From NCBI GenBank assembly GCA_963700865.1, contig CAVOZC010000019.1, positions 1-64,000 on the forward strand: DNA of 64,000 nucleotides, written 5' to 3'. The notes under the pieces are model-generated. The model saw nothing but the letters and a program-made list of their open reading frames with translations, was not told where the DNA came from and made no database searches. Source of the DNA: CAVOGJ01 sp963700865. Lineage in GTDB: Bacteria > Planctomycetota > Planctomycetia > Pirellulales > Pirellulaceae. Positions 47,238 through 56,089 of the stretch are shown in pieces (the stretch's first letter is position 1; the number at the start of each line of letters is the position of its first letter). Both the position numbers and the translations under genes were made by a program.

Positions 47238-48860
47238 ATGCCACCATTAACCACAGGCTGGAAGCCAATCCCATCCCTGCGTCGGCCATCCCTGCTGGGG
47301 CCAGTTCGCCGCATGCTGCTAGTGCTGATTGTGTGGATAGGGGCGCTCGGCGGGACGTCGACCCCCGTTCGGGGGGAGTCGCCGTCCTTGCCCCCCCCCA
47401 CGCCGCTGCCCCCGGGTGCGATCGCGCGACTCGGCGGTTTCGGCGACACCGATCGAAGGCACGGCGTGAGCGGCATCCGTTTTGCCCCCGACGGTGAGCG
47501 GGTGGCGATTCTCAGCGTCGACCAGACGGTTCGCGTGTATGAAACGGCGAACGGCCGGTTGCTGGCCGAACTGGATGGTTACCAGGAAGGTCGGGTCGCG
47601 GATTTCCTATTCACGGTGGACGGTGAGAAGCTGCTGGTGGTATCGAATGACAACGATCCGTTGATTATCTGGAACGTGGCCACGGGACTTCGCGAACGAG
47701 CCATCGACCTGTTGGGCTATCGGCTTTTCCTGGGAAACCATCCGGATGAATTCGTGTTGCTGCAACAAGACCGGGTCGTCACGTTCTCGATCGAGGGGAA
47801 TGCGGAACGAACGCTGAGATATCTGGTTCATAATCGGCCGCAAGCGATACCCCTCAGTCTTTCTCCCGACGGCAGGCAGGTACTTTTGTACTCGCCCCCT
47901 CCGGTGCATGTTGGCTCACGGCACACACTTTCTTTGCACGAAATCGCCACCTCGCAAGACGTTGATTTTCCGCTCTTGCCAACGCCCGTGGTGTGCGCCG
48001 AGTTTTCACCCACGAGCGATCAAGTGGCGATCGTATGTCGTAATGATGGCCATGTGTATCTCCGTTACGCCAGCGACAGTCATCGGCAGCAGGCACTGCT
48101 GGGAAATCGCCGATCCGTGCGGGACGTATGTTATTCTCCGGATGGTCGGCAACTGCTTGCCGCCGGCAGCGATGGTACGGCAAGCGTGTGGGAAGTCGCC
48201 ACAACTCGGCCGCTCATGACGGTCGAAGGTCATGGTGACCGGCTGACGTGCGTCGCGATCTCCCCCGGGGCCCGCTATCTGGTGACCGGCAGTGCCGGCC
48301 GCAAGGAAAACTGTGCGCTGGTCTGGGATTGGCACGAGCTGTTGTTTCCCAGCACGCTGGCCACCAACCCATCCCTCGTCAACGTTTGGGATCGCCTGGG
48401 AAGTGGTGATCCGATCGTCGCTTATCGTGCGGTGGGCAGTCTGGTCGGGGCGGATGCATCCGCGTTGGGCGTGCTGGAGTCGATGATCAAGGACGTCATC
48501 AACCCGGCGTCGCCGCAAGAAGTCGCGGGCCTCATCGAGCGGCTCGATCATCCGTCGTTCGTCGTGCGGGAAAATGCTTCGGAACGCTTGCGGCTGGTTC
48601 GTGCTGCCGTCCTGGACGAGTTGACCGCGGCTCTGGCTTCCGCCCGCAGCGTCGAGATGCGATTGCGGCTACAGCGGTTGGTCAGCGGGCAGGGCTATCC
48701 GCGGCAGATGTCTCCGGTCGAGCGGCGGGGTTGGGAACGTACCATCTACGCCCTCGAGGTCATCGATACGGACGAGGCAAACGAACTCCTCCGGCGGATC
48801 GCCGCGGGACAACTCGATCGCGACCTGGCGGATGAGGCGGCGGCAGCCCTCGCGCGATAA
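47238..48860 (+). CDS. WD40-repeat exported protein
   Basis: The product has a signal-like segment ('MLLVLIVWIGALGGTSTPVR') and about seven WD40-like blades, recognisable as 'GIRFAPDGERVAILSVDQTV', 'DVCYSPDGRQLLAAGSDGTA', 'VWEVATTRPLMTVEGHGDRL' and 'CVAISPGARYLVTGS'. A helical C-terminal region of about 150 residues ('LIERLDHPSFVVRENASERL') resembles the repeat segment found after WD40 domains in planctomycete proteins. A protein-binding role is inferred. The ATG at 47238 gives 540 residues; that at 47313, immediately before the hydrophobic stretch, is an alternative. It converges on lhgO. Confidence 0.75.
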   Translation: MPPLTTGWKPIPSLRRPSLLGPVRRMLLVLIVWIGALGGTSTPVRGESPSLPPPTPLPPGAIARLGGFGDTDRRHGVSGIRFAPDGERVAILSVDQTVRVYETANGRLLAELDGYQEGRVADFLFTVDGEKLLVVSNDNDPLIIWNVATGLRERAIDLLGYRLFLGNHPDEFVLLQQDRVVTFSIEGNAERTLRYLVHNRPQAIPLSLSPDGRQVLLYSPPPVHVGSRHTLSLHEIATSQDVDFPLLPTPVVCAEFSPTSDQVAIVCRNDGHVYLRYASDSHRQQALLGNRRSVRDVCYSPDGRQLLAAGSDGTASVWEVATTRPLMTVEGHGDRLTCVAISPGARYLVTGSAGRKENCALVWDWHELLFPSTLATNPSLVNVWDRLGSGDPIVAYRAVGSLVGADASALGVLESMIKDVINPASPQEVAGLIERLDHPSFVVRENASERLRLVRAAVLDELTAALASARSVEMRLRLQRLVSGQGYPRQMSPVERRGWERTIYALEVIDTDEANELLRRIAAGQLDRDLADEAAAALAR

Positions 48861-48889
48861 GCGCCCGCCTAGCGCACGAACGGCTCCGC

Positions 48890-50116
48890 TTACGTGACGC
48901 GCACGTTGGTCACCGGGCGGTCACCCAGGGCTTCCTCCACAATCCACTGACCGATGTTGAGCGAGGAAGTGGCTGCCGGCGAGGGCGCGTTGCAGACATT
49001 GGTGATACGGTCGGATCGTAGCACCTCAAAATCATCAACCATCTCGCCGTCGGGGCGAATCGCCTGAGCGCGCACGCCCGCCGGGGCCCGCAGAAGGTCC
49101 CGGCTGCGAATCTCGGGAATCAATCGCTGCAGCGCCCGGACGAAGGCCCTCTTACTGGCTGATCGCCAAACCTCTCCCAAGCCGACGCGCCAATACCGAA
49201 GTGCCAGCCGTTGAAAACCTCGATACATGAGTGATTCGGTCAGTTCGCTCAGACGGATATCTCGCCAGCGATATCCTTCGCGAGCGAGCGCCAGAACCGC
49301 ATTGGGCCCGCATTCGACGGAATCGTTAATCATCCGTGTAAAGTGCACGCCCAGGAACGGAAAGGCTGGATCGGGAACTGGATAGATCAGGCCACGGCAC
49401 AAGTGCCGCGCCGAGGGTTGCAGCTCGTAGTATTCCCCCCGAAACGGGACGATTTTTGACGACGCTTCCACGCCACTCAGTGCTGCCACCTTGTCACTAT
49501 ATAACCCGGCACAGTTGATGCAACGGCGGGTTTTGAAATCACCCGCGGTCGAGCCGATCTGGACGCTATCCGATAATAAACGAATGGTCTCCACGCGGGC
49601 ATTGGAAATCAGACGCCCGCCACGTGCGCTAACGATCTGGCCGAGCTGCTGGCAAACCGCCCCGTAATCAACAATGCCCGCGTCCGGAACGTGAATCGCC
49701 CGCAAGCCAGCGGCATGGGGTTCGAGTTCGGCAAGTCGTTCTGGACCAATCAATTCACACCGCACGCCGTTCTGCTGGCCCCGCTGGTAGATGTCCTGCA
49801 GACGTGGCAGCTCACTCTCGCTTGTCGCCACAATGACCTTGCCGCACAGTTGGTAAGGAATGCCATGCTCGTCGCAGAACCTCTGCATCGCCAGCTTTCC
49901 AACGCGGCAATTCTCGGCCTTGCGTGACCCGGGACGGTAATAGATGCCAGTATGCAGGACTCCCGAATTATGTCCGGTTTGATGTTGGGCGAATTGCGAT
50001 TCTTTTTCCAGGATGGCGATGCGATCGTCCGGACGCGATGCTCCCCAGCGATAGGCGGTGGCCAAACCGACAATGCCGCCTCCAATCACAACAAGATCAA
50101 ACACATCGCGGCTCAT
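48890..50116 (-). CDS. lhgO: L-2-hydroxyglutarate oxidase (LhgO-like FAD enzyme)
   Basis: The FAD-dependent enzyme oxidises L-2-hydroxyglutarate to 2-oxoglutarate and passes electrons to the membrane quinone pool. The 408-residue length is typical. The dinucleotide-binding start 'DLVVIGGGIVGLATAYRW' is followed by 'ILEKESQFAQHQTGHNSGVL', 'HTGIYYRPGSRKAENCRVGK', 'YQLCGKVIVATSESEL', 'PDAGIVDYGAVCQQLG' and 'CINCAGLYSDKVAALSG'. The C-terminus has 'LLRAPAGVRAQAIRPDGEMV' and 'CNAPSPAATSSLNIGQWIVE'. It is divergent from the protease gene that follows and convergent with the WD40 gene. Confidence 0.9.
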   Translation of the reverse strand: MSRDVFDLVVIGGGIVGLATAYRWGASRPDDRIAILEKESQFAQHQTGHNSGVLHTGIYYRPGSRKAENCRVGKLAMQRFCDEHGIPYQLCGKVIVATSESELPRLQDIYQRGQQNGVRCELIGPERLAELEPHAAGLRAIHVPDAGIVDYGAVCQQLGQIVSARGGRLISNARVETIRLLSDSVQIGSTAGDFKTRRCINCAGLYSDKVAALSGVEASSKIVPFRGEYYELQPSARHLCRGLIYPVPDPAFPFLGVHFTRMINDSVECGPNAVLALAREGYRWRDIRLSELTESLMYRGFQRLALRYWRVGLGEVWRSASKRAFVRALQRLIPEIRSRDLLRAPAGVRAQAIRPDGEMVDDFEVLRSDRITNVCNAPSPAATSSLNIGQWIVEEALGDRPVTNVRVT

Positions 50117-50348
50117 GGGGTACCCGGGTGGCTCTGCTGGATTTTGTTGTCCGGTTGGCGAACTTTACCTATACTGGGACGTCGACACGCACGACGGTCG
50201 ACAGACGCACGTGCGCCCCCGATCGCCGCAACCTGCCCTGTTTCGGCAGGCTGTGGTGATGGGCTGGCCCGACAGGTTGGCCGGCAAAATTTCTCTCTCG
50301 GTCTATTTCCGTGACGTCCGCTTTCACATCGTAATCGATGGAGTTCGT

Positions 50349-51689
50349 ATGCGAAGTCCTAAGCTCGCTCTTTTTCTTGCCGCCCTGGTATTGGTGGCCG
50401 TGATGGTCACCGTCCGGGGCCAGGCCAGGCCGCCGGCCACGGCGGAAGCCGCGGGTCCAGAAACGGACGTTGAGAGGACGCGTGATCTTGCCCAGATCGA
50501 GGACGAGGATTACGAGCTGATCAAATTGTTGGTCGACACTCTCGACGAAGTCCAGCGAAATTACGTCCAACCGATCAGTCGACGCGAGTTGATGGAGGCC
50601 GCCATCGACGGAATGCTGTCCAAGCTCGATGCTTACTCGGATTATATCGCTCCCGAGGATATCGCCGAGTTCCGCAAAGAGGTCGACAGCGAGTTCGGCG
50701 GCATCGGTATCCGAGTGGATATGCAGGATGGAGTGATCAGCGTGGTCAGCCCACTGAATGGATCGCCGGGCAAGAAAGCGGGGTTGTTACCAGGTGACAA
50801 GATTCTCACGGTCGACGGAGAATCAACCGCAGGCTGGTCGATTGAGCAGGCGGTGGCCAAATTGAAAGGCCGCATTGGCACGGACGTCACGCTCTCCGTC
50901 CGCCATGATAGCGGGCAGGAACAGACGGTGGTCATAACACGGGGTAACATCCTGGTCGAGACGGTCATGTCCCACGAACGTCTTCCCGATGGTTCATGGA
51001 ATTTCCTCGTTGATGATCAAGCACGCATCGGCTATATCCGCCTGAGTTCGTTCAGCGGCCACACGGCGGATGAGTTAAAGGCGGCTCTGGAACAGCTCAA
51101 GAGTCAAGGCATGAAGGCTCTGGTGCTGGATCTGCGATTCAATCCGGGTGGACTGCTGAGTACCGCGATCGAAGTTTGCGATATGTTCCTCTCCCAGGGG
51201 CAGATCGTCTCCACCGCGGGCCGGAATGTCGCCGCCAAGAGCTGGCAGGCAACTCCCGAGGTCGCTTATGAAGGCTTTCCCATGGTCATCCTCGTCAACC
51301 GCTTCAGTGCCAGCGCCAGTGAGATCGTCGCGGCTTGCCTGCAGGATAACCATCGCGCGACCGTCATTGGCGAACGCACGTGGGGTAAGGGGAGCGTGCA
51401 AAAAGTGGTGGAACTGGAGCATGGCAGGAGTGCCTTGAAGCTCACCACGTCCACCTATGTTCGGCCAAACGGCAAGAACATCCATCATTTTGACAATTTG
51501 ACGGAAGCAGACGACTGGGGAGTTCAGCCCGACGAGGGGTTTCTCGTACCCCTTAACCGAGAGCAGCTTTGGCGAGTGCAACAATCTCAGCTGAGGGCAC
51601 TCCTACAGCCCCGACAAGGAGAGGGGACGCCGCTCTTCATCGATCCGCAGTTGAAACGCGGCCTCGAATTCCTACGGTCCCAACGGTAG
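50349..51689 (+). CDS. C-terminal processing protease (S41 family)
   Basis: This periplasmic serine protease cleaves proteins near their C-termini. After a signal anchor 'MRSPKLALFLAALVLVAVMV' come a helical domain, 'LDAYSDYIAPEDIAEFRKEV', a PDZ domain ('FGGIGIRVDMQDGVISVVSP', 'AGLLPGDKILTVDGESTAGW') and the catalytic region with Ser in 'VNRFSASASEIVAACLQDNH' and Lys in 'IGERTWGKGSVQKVVELEHG'. 'LRFNPGGLLSTAIEVCDMFL' is a further signature. I start at 50349 (446 residues); longer in-frame upstream sequence lacks a signal and overlaps lhgO. The downstream genes are convergent. Confidence 0.92.
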   Translation: MRSPKLALFLAALVLVAVMVTVRGQARPPATAEAAGPETDVERTRDLAQIEDEDYELIKLLVDTLDEVQRNYVQPISRRELMEAAIDGMLSKLDAYSDYIAPEDIAEFRKEVDSEFGGIGIRVDMQDGVISVVSPLNGSPGKKAGLLPGDKILTVDGESTAGWSIEQAVAKLKGRIGTDVTLSVRHDSGQEQTVVITRGNILVETVMSHERLPDGSWNFLVDDQARIGYIRLSSFSGHTADELKAALEQLKSQGMKALVLDLRFNPGGLLSTAIEVCDMFLSQGQIVSTAGRNVAAKSWQATPEVAYEGFPMVILVNRFSASASEIVAACLQDNHRATVIGERTWGKGSVQKVVELEHGRSALKLTTSTYVRPNGKNIHHFDNLTEADDWGVQPDEGFLVPLNREQLWRVQQSQLRALLQPRQGEGTPLFIDPQLKRGLEFLRSQR

Positions 51690-51703
51690 GCCCCTTCGGC
51701 GGC

Positions 51704-51720
51704 CATGGCGTCGCGCCATG
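51704..51720. repeat. Perfect hairpin after the protease gene
   Basis: CATGGCG-TCG-CGCCATG forms a 7-bp stem with a 3-nt loop, 14 bp after the protease stop and before the convergent EF-hand gene. It lacks a T-run, so it may serve as an mRNA 3' stabiliser rather than an intrinsic terminator. Confidence 0.5.
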
Positions 51721-51756
51721 AAACGGCGAACGCCGCGTGCCACTGTAAGCCGCCCT

Positions 51757-52929
51757 TCAGCCCTTCATGAGATGCCGCGCGAATTCTTCTGGGGAAACCT
51801 TCCCATCCCCGTTCTTGTCCGCACCCTCGGGCCGCCGCCGCATGCTCGCCATTTCCTCGCGGGAAAGCTTGTTATCGCCGTCTCGGTCATACTTTTTGAC
51901 GATCGATGACGCATAGCGGAGATAGCGGTCAAACATCTCGTCCGTGGCTTGCGGCGGTGATTCTTCGCCCGCTCCGCCCTCTGACTTAGCGGGGGTGGCT
52001 GGCGCCTTTTCCAGAAGTTCATCGGCCACGATCAGCCCGTCGCCGTTGCGATCGAACTGTGCGAACTCAGACGCCGCCTCCGGTTGTCGCGAGGATACAA
52101 ACTCAAACATGCTGATCTGCCCGTCCTGATCCGCATCCTGTTCTCGAAACCATGCCGGAAGTCCCTCGGGCAGACGCTCGTGCGCCGTCTTAAAACGATA
52201 GGACGTGGGCCCGTCGTTGTTTTTCCGCTCATCGACTTGCTGCCTGGCATCGTCGGAGCGGTCGTCGGTCTGGCTGGCCTGAGGATTCTTGGCCTCGCTA
52301 ATCCGGCGGCGCGCGTAGCGAATCGCAAGCTCGCGTTCCGAGAGCTTGCCGTCTCGGTTTTGATCATAAGCCGTGGGATCGTCGAACCAGCGTCCCCGCC
52401 GCATCTCGCGCGCATCGAGCAGGCCATTGCCATCGCGATCGTAACGGCGAAACGCCTCCCGCGTTTCGGCCAGGTCCGATTCCACGACCTTTACATTGAA
52501 GAACTCCGCCAGCGAGCCGAATCCCGGCACCGGCGCGTCGACGGTCTCGTCCTCGCCAAACCCGGGCACGAGAGGCTCGACATCATCCCCATTCGCCGCT
52601 GCACCGGGTGACGACGCGGACCGCATTGACTCGCCGTTGGCAACTTGCATCCGCTGCTTGAGAACTTCCAGCGGCACGGGGCGCGACACATCCACCCCTG
52701 GCGCGAATCGCTGCAGAAAGGCCCGGGACCTGCCATCGACTTCCTCTGGGTCCAGCCTACCATTCTGGTTGCGGTCAAAGCGTTCCAGGAAGGCAGCTGG
52801 ATCGAAGCGGCCGCGGCGTCGTTCGCCACCCGGGCCGCCCTGCCCGCCGAAACGGTCACCAGGCGGCTGCGCCATCACCACGGCGACGGTCCCGATCAGC
52901 GCTATGGCGAGGATCAGCAGCGGTTTCAT
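51757..52929 (-). CDS. Secreted multi-EF-hand calcium-binding protein
   Basis: After a signal peptide ('MKPLLILAIALIGTVAVVMA') the protein has seven EF-hand loops, for example 'DRNQNGRLDPEE', 'DRDGNGLLDARE', 'DQNRDGKLSERE', 'DADQDGQISMFE', 'DRNGDGLIVADE', 'DRDGDNKLSREE' and 'DKNGDGKVSPEE'. Spacing between loops is irregular, as in planctomycete EF-hand repeat proteins. The role is presumably calcium binding in the envelope; nothing more can be said. I chose the ATG at 52929; the frame is open a few codons further up. The next gene upstream on the same strand encodes a similar-sized exported protein and may be cotranscribed. Confidence 0.8.
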   Translation of the reverse strand: MKPLLILAIALIGTVAVVMAQPPGDRFGGQGGPGGERRRGRFDPAAFLERFDRNQNGRLDPEEVDGRSRAFLQRFAPGVDVSRPVPLEVLKQRMQVANGESMRSASSPGAAANGDDVEPLVPGFGEDETVDAPVPGFGSLAEFFNVKVVESDLAETREAFRRYDRDGNGLLDAREMRRGRWFDDPTAYDQNRDGKLSERELAIRYARRRISEAKNPQASQTDDRSDDARQQVDERKNNDGPTSYRFKTAHERLPEGLPAWFREQDADQDGQISMFEFVSSRQPEAASEFAQFDRNGDGLIVADELLEKAPATPAKSEGGAGEESPPQATDEMFDRYLRYASSIVKKYDRDGDNKLSREEMASMRRRPEGADKNGDGKVSPEEFARHLMKG

Positions 52930-53055
52930 GTCCCACGCCTTATTGAACGAACCCTTTTGCCTCATGCCTCATGCGGAGCCCCAGCCGTGGCCCGAGCTCG
53001 CCATCCTATCTTACCACGGGGCCGGGCGGATTTCTCCACGCGGCCCCTTCCGTGG

Positions 53056-53898
53056 TCAGTCGAGAGGCACGTCGGCCGCCGGGCGGTCGGGCGGCGCCGG
53101 ACGATCACCCCTCGGTCGACGGCGACCACCCCCTGGGCGATCCGCCCCCCCGCGGCCGCCGAAACCTCCGCGGCCGTCGAACGCAGGCATCTCAAAGGGG
53201 GAACCCTTCGCCTCTTCGAACATCTTTTGCTGTTCATCCGTGAGTTGACTGAGGGCCTTCGCCTCGATTTCTTTCCGCATGTCCGACATTTTCTTCCGCA
53301 CCGCCTCCATGTCGCCACTCTGGAAGAGCTCGCGCATGCTGGCCCGCATTTCGCGGCTTGCGGATTCGATCGTTTCCGTGATCCCCTTCTTCTGTTCCTC
53401 GCTGATGCCCAGTTTCTTTGCGAATTCCTCGTTTCGCAAAGCGCCAATGCCTTGCACCTGAACGCTGATCTGCTGCAATCGCTCCAATTGGGGTGGCAGC
53501 AGGATTTCGCTTAGTTTCGCCTGCACCTTCTGTGAACGCTCCTGCGCCTGAGCTTGCATCTTTTCGCGGAATTCGGCCCGTTCTTCGTCGGTCATGTTTT
53601 GCACGTCCGGCCGTTCCCGCCGCTCGCCATCGGCCGGCCGCAGCTCGTCCGTCATGGCTTTCAACTGTGCGAGTTGCTCGTCCGTGATCTCCAACTCGTC
53701 GCGTACCTCCTTCATCGCCAACAGCCGTGCCGGACCCATTGCCGCGCCCACACGACCGCGCCGCCCTCCAGCCCCTCGGGCATCCTCGAACCCACCCCGA
53801 AAGCCGTCACGCCCCCGCCCTTGGGCGTTCAGCGGCGAAACGCCAAGCGTCAGCACCAACATCCCGGCAACCAACCCGCTCAGCAGCAGCGTCTTCAT
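53056..53898 (-). CDS. Spy/CpxP-like LTxxQ-type exported helical protein
   Basis: The 280-residue product has a signal peptide ('MKTLLLSGLVAGMLVLTLGV') and long charged helices with 'ELEITDEQLAQLKAMTDELR', 'KLGISEEQKKGITETIESAS' and 'LSQLTDEQQKMFEEAKGSPF', each with the (L/I)TxEQ-like motif of Spy/CpxP family chaperones. Gly/Arg-rich low-complexity regions flank the helices at both ends ('GGFGGRGGADRPGGGRRRPR'). A periplasmic stress or chaperone role is inferred from the fold only. It is followed downstream by the EF-hand gene with about 126 bp between. Confidence 0.65.
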   Translation of the reverse strand: MKTLLLSGLVAGMLVLTLGVSPLNAQGRGRDGFRGGFEDARGAGGRRGRVGAAMGPARLLAMKEVRDELEITDEQLAQLKAMTDELRPADGERRERPDVQNMTDEERAEFREKMQAQAQERSQKVQAKLSEILLPPQLERLQQISVQVQGIGALRNEEFAKKLGISEEQKKGITETIESASREMRASMRELFQSGDMEAVRKKMSDMRKEIEAKALSQLTDEQQKMFEEAKGSPFEMPAFDGRGGFGGRGGADRPGGGRRRPRGDRPAPPDRPAADVPLD

Positions 53899-54360
53899 GT
53901 TTCTTTCCTTTACGGTTCAGATATCGTCACGCACTTCCGGGGCGGCGGACCACCACTCGCCGGCCCGTGAGTAACGAGAAGCCTCGACGACGCGACACTT
54001 CGCCCGTCGGAGCCCACTCTTCTTAACCCCCGTCTCTCGCCTCGGTTCCGGCAAGGCTCAAGGTTGGTCTGTATTTTCTTGGGGAAACATCACCCCAGTT
54101 CCGCGCATGTTGGCGAGCTGTGGCTGGATGGAGCGGCGAAACGACCGTCGTCAGCGGCGATCGCAGTACAAGATAGGACTTAGGGGGCGAACGGTGCAAG
54201 CAACGTGGTGGTCGCCTCATTCGCTAAAATCGGTGCGACTGGACCCGCGGTCTGCCGCTTTCACCGCTGGGGCGTGTATACTTAGGTTGTGGGTCGTCCC
54301 GGGCAACCGGCGTTGGGGAACGTGTTTCCGAGGGCGGTCCGACAGGGAGAGGAGACCCCG
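53899..54360. other. Divergent intergenic region upstream of the BON-domain gene
   Basis: No coding sequence is supported here. It separates the divergent Spy-like and BON genes, so both promoters should lie in it. Confidence 0.5.
54277..54282 (+). promoter_or_regulatory. Candidate -10 box upstream of the BON-domain gene
   Basis: TATACT at 54277-54282 lies 79 bp upstream of the ATG; TTTCAC about 17 bp further up is a weak -35. A GGAGAGGAGA ribosome site precedes the ATG at 54361. Confidence 0.35.
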
Positions 54361-55053
54361 ATGGGCGGGCGACACGTGATCTACGCCTTCGTATTGCTGA
54401 CCGGCGTCGCGGCATACGCGTCGGCCCAATCGTATGGCACGTTCGGCGGCCGCACGGTGGGGAATAGCGTCTCGAGTCTTGGTTCGCCCCAAAGTGGTGG
54501 TTCGCCCGCGTTTGGTATGAGTCCGGGCAATGCCGTGGGACAAACGCAGCAGAATGCGGGGCAGGTCACGGGAAACGAGCGCTTTGTCCGCGGCGCTCGA
54601 CCCGCAGGTGCCTTTGTCGGGGCCGATTCGGGCGACGCGCAGAATTTCTTCTCGCAGCTGCAAGGGAATGCGGGGAACTTTGGCAGCGGTCTCAATGCCA
54701 ATCGCAATCGAACCGAGCGTGGCAATCAAATGCCCGCGCAGACAACGCCTGTCATCCGTCGCCGCCTGCATGTCGGTTTCGAATATCAATCGCCGGCGAC
54801 GAGCGAATTAAGTCGCCGACTCAATAGCCGATTGCAGGGGGTGTTGGCATCGGTGTCTCGGCAGTCGGAACCGTACCCGGATGTCCAGGTGGCCATGCTG
54901 GACGCGACGGTGGTGCTGCGAGGTACGGTGCCGTCGCAAGAGGCGAAGCTGCTCTTGGAGCGGTTGGTGCGGCTTGAGCCTGGAGTGTGGCAAGTCCAGA
55001 ACGAGCTAGTGGTAGACGACCCCGATACGTCGCCGGATCCGTTCGGCTCATGA
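54361..55053 (+). CDS. BON-domain exported protein
   Basis: The 230-residue protein begins with a signal peptide ('HVIYAFVLLTGVAAYASAQS') and a Gly/Ser/Gln-rich low-complexity stretch. The C-terminal 80 residues form a BON domain: 'RLQGVLASVSRQSEP', 'VQVAMLDATVVLRGTVPSQE', 'KLLLERLVRLEPGVWQVQNE' and 'LVVDD', the alpha/beta fold found in osmoprotectant and pore-associated proteins that bind membranes or ligands. A GGAGAGGAGA ribosome site decides the ATG at 54361. The 3' end overlaps the opposite-strand lipoprotein frame. Confidence 0.8.
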   Translation: MGGRHVIYAFVLLTGVAAYASAQSYGTFGGRTVGNSVSSLGSPQSGGSPAFGMSPGNAVGQTQQNAGQVTGNERFVRGARPAGAFVGADSGDAQNFFSQLQGNAGNFGSGLNANRNRTERGNQMPAQTTPVIRRRLHVGFEYQSPATSELSRRLNSRLQGVLASVSRQSEPYPDVQVAMLDATVVLRGTVPSQEAKLLLERLVRLEPGVWQVQNELVVDDPDTSPDPFGS

Positions 55054-56089
55054 TCCACGCTGAAGCGGGGTTGGCTCCTGGCCCAGGCGGAACGGGCTGC
55101 GAAACGGAAACCATCGCATCGGGTGTGACGAACGATTGAGCCGGCGTCGTCTGCAGTTGGTAGGCCTGGGTGCCGCCACAATGGAGTGGCGGCTCGACGA
55201 ATCCTCCGCTGGCCACCGGTGGGACGTACCCTTGCGCCGCGGCGATCGTCGGTGGATGCTCGGCAAGGCTTGCCGAATTCATCAATCGCTGCCGCACCGT
55301 GGGCGGTAACGCGATGGAAGTCGCCCGCAATCTGGCAGTCGATGCTGCTGATGCCGCCGTGGCGTTGGCAGCAACTGCGGCGCGCCCGGCCGACTCGATC
55401 GCGGCCGTCGTCGGAGATTCCGCTGGCACGTACGGGGCTTGGTAATCGGCAGGTCGTATATCCGCCGTGGGGGGCATCGGTGCGGACGGTGTCGGCGATT
55501 CGAGCTCGCCGATCTCACGCTCCGCTGCGTCGCTGCCAGGCAGGAGATGACGGGCGTGGTCTCCCATCACGACTTGGCCAGTTAGGGTGGTAAAAACGGG
55601 TACGACACTGATCTTCTTGCGTTTGCCCCCCACCTCATCCCAGGGGATCCAGATGGAATAGGACGAGCCGAGGTCAGTGATACTATGATGACGGGCGAAC
55701 TCGAGCGGGCTGATCACGTACTTGCGATCGGGCTCACGCGACTCGGGACCGGCTTTCGAGTCATCGTAGCCGTAAACGATCAGCTGCCCGTTGACGGGGA
55801 CGGTCTTTCTCTGGGAGTCGTAAAAATACAATCGACCGCCGAGACCGCGTGTGGCGGGCGCGCCGGGATGATGATAGGTCGTGTCCGACCAGATCGCGAC
55901 CAGCTTCTCCGGTGGATTCACGCCGGTTAAGTCGGGCAGTTGAGCCTGGAGCTCATCGGTCGGCCCTTTCTTCTGCAGCATCTGACAGCCGGACAGACAC
56001 AGCACTACCAAGGTCCAAATGCCCACGCTCGACCGTCGTCGAGGTGCTGGGCATGAATCCGTTCGGTGGAGGCTGGTCGAGTCCATCAT
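54821..56089 (-). CDS. Lipoprotein of unknown function, overlapping the secretin gene's end
   Basis: The frame from 'MMDSTSLHRTDSCPAPRRRS' has a hydrophobic segment and lipobox 'LVVLCLSGCQ', marking an envelope lipoprotein. The next 150 residues are a compact domain ('AIWSDTTYHHPGAPATRGLG', 'VNGQLIVYGYDDSKAGPES', 'SYSIWIPWDEVGGKRKKISV'), then Ala/Pro-rich linkers. The ATG overlaps the stop of the secretin gene (ATGA), so both are coupled and may work together. The last 230 bp lie antisense to the BON gene; a frame ending at 55048 is a more economical terminus if one base is missing near 55070. I do not recognise the family. Confidence 0.6.
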   Translation of the reverse strand: MMDSTSLHRTDSCPAPRRRSSVGIWTLVVLCLSGCQMLQKKGPTDELQAQLPDLTGVNPPEKLVAIWSDTTYHHPGAPATRGLGGRLYFYDSQRKTVPVNGQLIVYGYDDSKAGPESREPDRKYVISPLEFARHHSITDLGSSYSIWIPWDEVGGKRKKISVVPVFTTLTGQVVMGDHARHLLPGSDAAEREIGELESPTPSAPMPPTADIRPADYQAPYVPAESPTTAAIESAGRAAVAANATAASAASTARLRATSIALPPTVRQRLMNSASLAEHPPTIAAAQGYVPPVASGGFVEPPLHCGGTQAYQLQTTPAQSFVTPDAMVSVSQPVPPGPGANPASAWIMSRTDPATYRGRLPLARSGLATLQAQAAPTAPRAASPLATAPYLAAPPSRPAWPPGHPGTVPTAETPMPTPPAIGY

